Shown: positions 13,718-14,467 of the stretch, piece after piece
How the letters are laid out: each line of letters starts with the position of its first letter
How positions within the stretch are numbered: the stretch's first letter is position 1
Assembly: GCA_965363755.1 (NCBI GenBank)
Contig: CBDTVL010000076.1
Span: forward strand, 1-14,467
DNA from: JL08 sp965363755
Lineage (GTDB): Bacteria; Pseudomonadota; Alphaproteobacteria; Rhodobacterales; Rhodobacteraceae
Direction: 5' to 3'
Length of the DNA stretch: 14,467 bases
The notes under the pieces: model-generated
Database searches by the model: none
What the model was told of the DNA's origin: nothing
Seen by the model: the letters and a program-made list of their open reading frames with translations, nothing else
Position numbers and translations under genes: made by a program

Positions 13718-14467
13718 TTAACGTGGTGTCGTCTTCTGCGTCGTGTTTTCTTCAACTTTTATGGAATCCGGGCCAGCTGTTCGCATCAATCCGGCAAAGT
13801 CAAACAATACCGGGTCAAGCAGATGTGATGGACGTGCGTTCATCAGGGCGCGAAACATAACCCGTCGGCGGCCGGGGCTGCGTGTTTCCCATTCGTCCAG
13901 AATTGTCTTGACCTGCTGGCGCTGCAGCCCGTCCTGGGACCCGCAAAGATCACAGGGAATGATAGGGTAACCCATTGCACTGGAGAATTTCGCGCAGTCA
14001 GCCTCTGCCACATGGGCAAGCGGGCGATAGACGAACAAATCCCCTTCTTCGTTCACAAGCTTGGGCGGCATGGTTGCCAGCCGGCCGCCATGAAAGAGGT
14101 TCATGAAAAAGGTTTCAAGGATATCGTCGCGATGGTGGCCAAGCACGACGGCGCTGCAGCCTTCTTCGCGTGCAACCCTGTAAAGATTTCCGCGCCTCAG
14201 GCGGGAGCACAAGGCGCAAAATGTTCGGCCTTGCGGGATTTTGTCCATCACGATGGAATAGGTGTCCTGATACTCAATCCGGTGTGGCACTTGCATTCTG
14301 GCCAGAAAGTCAGGGAGCACGGTGGCTGGAAATCCGGGCTGACCCTGATCCAGATTACAGGCCAGAATGTCGACAGGCAGCAAGCCACGCCATTTCAGTT
14401 CGTGCAGCACGGCCAAAAGGGTGTAGCTGTCCTTGCCGCCCGACAGACAAACCAGCCAGCGTGTCCC
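13718..14467 (-). CDS. ttcA: tRNA 2-thiocytidine(32) synthetase TtcA, 5' end cut
   Basis: TtcA thiolates cytidine 32 of certain tRNAs using ATP and an iron-sulfur cluster. The frame is open to the window edge; 249 residues are visible, and roughly 40 N-terminal residues are probably missing. Counted from the edge, the PP-loop LSGGKDSYTLL (8-18) adenylates the base. The cluster-binding cysteine pairs are in TFCALCSRLRRG (CxxC) and PCDLCGSQDGLQR (CxxC). VVLGHHRDDILETFFMNLF and MPPKL between them are also family blocks. The C-terminal tail after about residue 225 is variable. The product ends with a TAA at 13718, 71 bases before the EAL gene, and both may share a transcript. Confidence 0.95.
   Translation of the reverse strand, partial: GTRWLVCLSGGKDSYTLLAVLHELKWRGLLPVDILACNLDQGQPGFPATVLPDFLARMQVPHRIEYQDTYSIVMDKIPQGRTFCALCSRLRRGNLYRVAREEGCSAVVLGHHRDDILETFFMNLFHGGRLATMPPKLVNEEGDLFVYRPLAHVAEADCAKFSSAMGYPIIPCDLCGSQDGLQRQQVKTILDEWETRSPGRRRVMFRALMNARPSHLLDPVLFDFAGLMRTAGPDSIKVEENTTQKTTPR

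Noticed and set aside
1..14467. Search by eye for phage, transposon, CRISPR, toxin-antitoxin or defence genes
   Set aside because: Every long coding stretch is explained by a known housekeeping, transport or signalling family, and no terminal inverted repeats, integrase, repeat-spacer pattern or small two-gene toxin pair was seen.

Overview
The window looks like chromosomal DNA of an alphaproteobacterium, most likely a member of the Rhodobacteraceae (Roseobacter-type). The reasons are the bztABCD-type amino-acid transporter, the HAD hydrolase plus ATP12 pair, and the yidC-MOSC-engB-argB gene order. All assignments rest on recognised motifs in the translated sequence; no database search was run. 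Thirteen protein genes are seen, two of them cut by the window edges. There are no RNA genes, insertion sequences, phage genes or CRISPR arrays.

Positions 1-1136 (+ strand) hold the 3' part of a HAD-family phosphatase gene and, overlapping its stop codon, a gene for an ATP12-type F1-ATPase assembly chaperone. A 210-base gap follows (1137-1346) with repeated GTGATCA motifs and small stem-loops. Positions 1347-5783 (+ strand) are a complete four-gene ABC importer operon for glutamate/glutamine/aspartate/asparagine-type amino acids: periplasmic binding protein (bztA), two permeases (bztB, bztC) and ATPase (bztD). A strong perfect hairpin separates bztA from bztB, a common device for making more binding protein than membrane components. 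A second perfect hairpin (5793-5818) closes the operon between convergent genes.

Positions 5823-14467 are all on the - strand. In transcription order they are ttcA (tRNA 2-thiocytidine synthesis, 5' end cut), a membrane-anchored c-di-GMP protein with a degenerate GGDEF and an intact EAL domain, yidC (membrane insertase), a MOSC-domain protein, engB (ribosome-assembly GTPase), argB (acetylglutamate kinase, arginine-sensitive type), a fatty-acid hydroxylase/sterol-desaturase-type membrane enzyme, a ferredoxin-like iron-sulfur protein and a SixA-type histidine phosphatase. Four junctions overlap by one to four bases: yidC/MOSC, MOSC/engB, hydroxylase/ferredoxin and ferredoxin/SixA. The run from yidC to sixA therefore probably contains one long, translationally coupled operon.

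Most of this is core housekeeping and transport DNA. I found no convincing undescribed system. The parts most worth a second look are the degenerate-GGDEF/EAL protein, the uncharacterised iron-sulfur protein coupled to a di-iron-type membrane oxidase, and the structured DNA around bztA.
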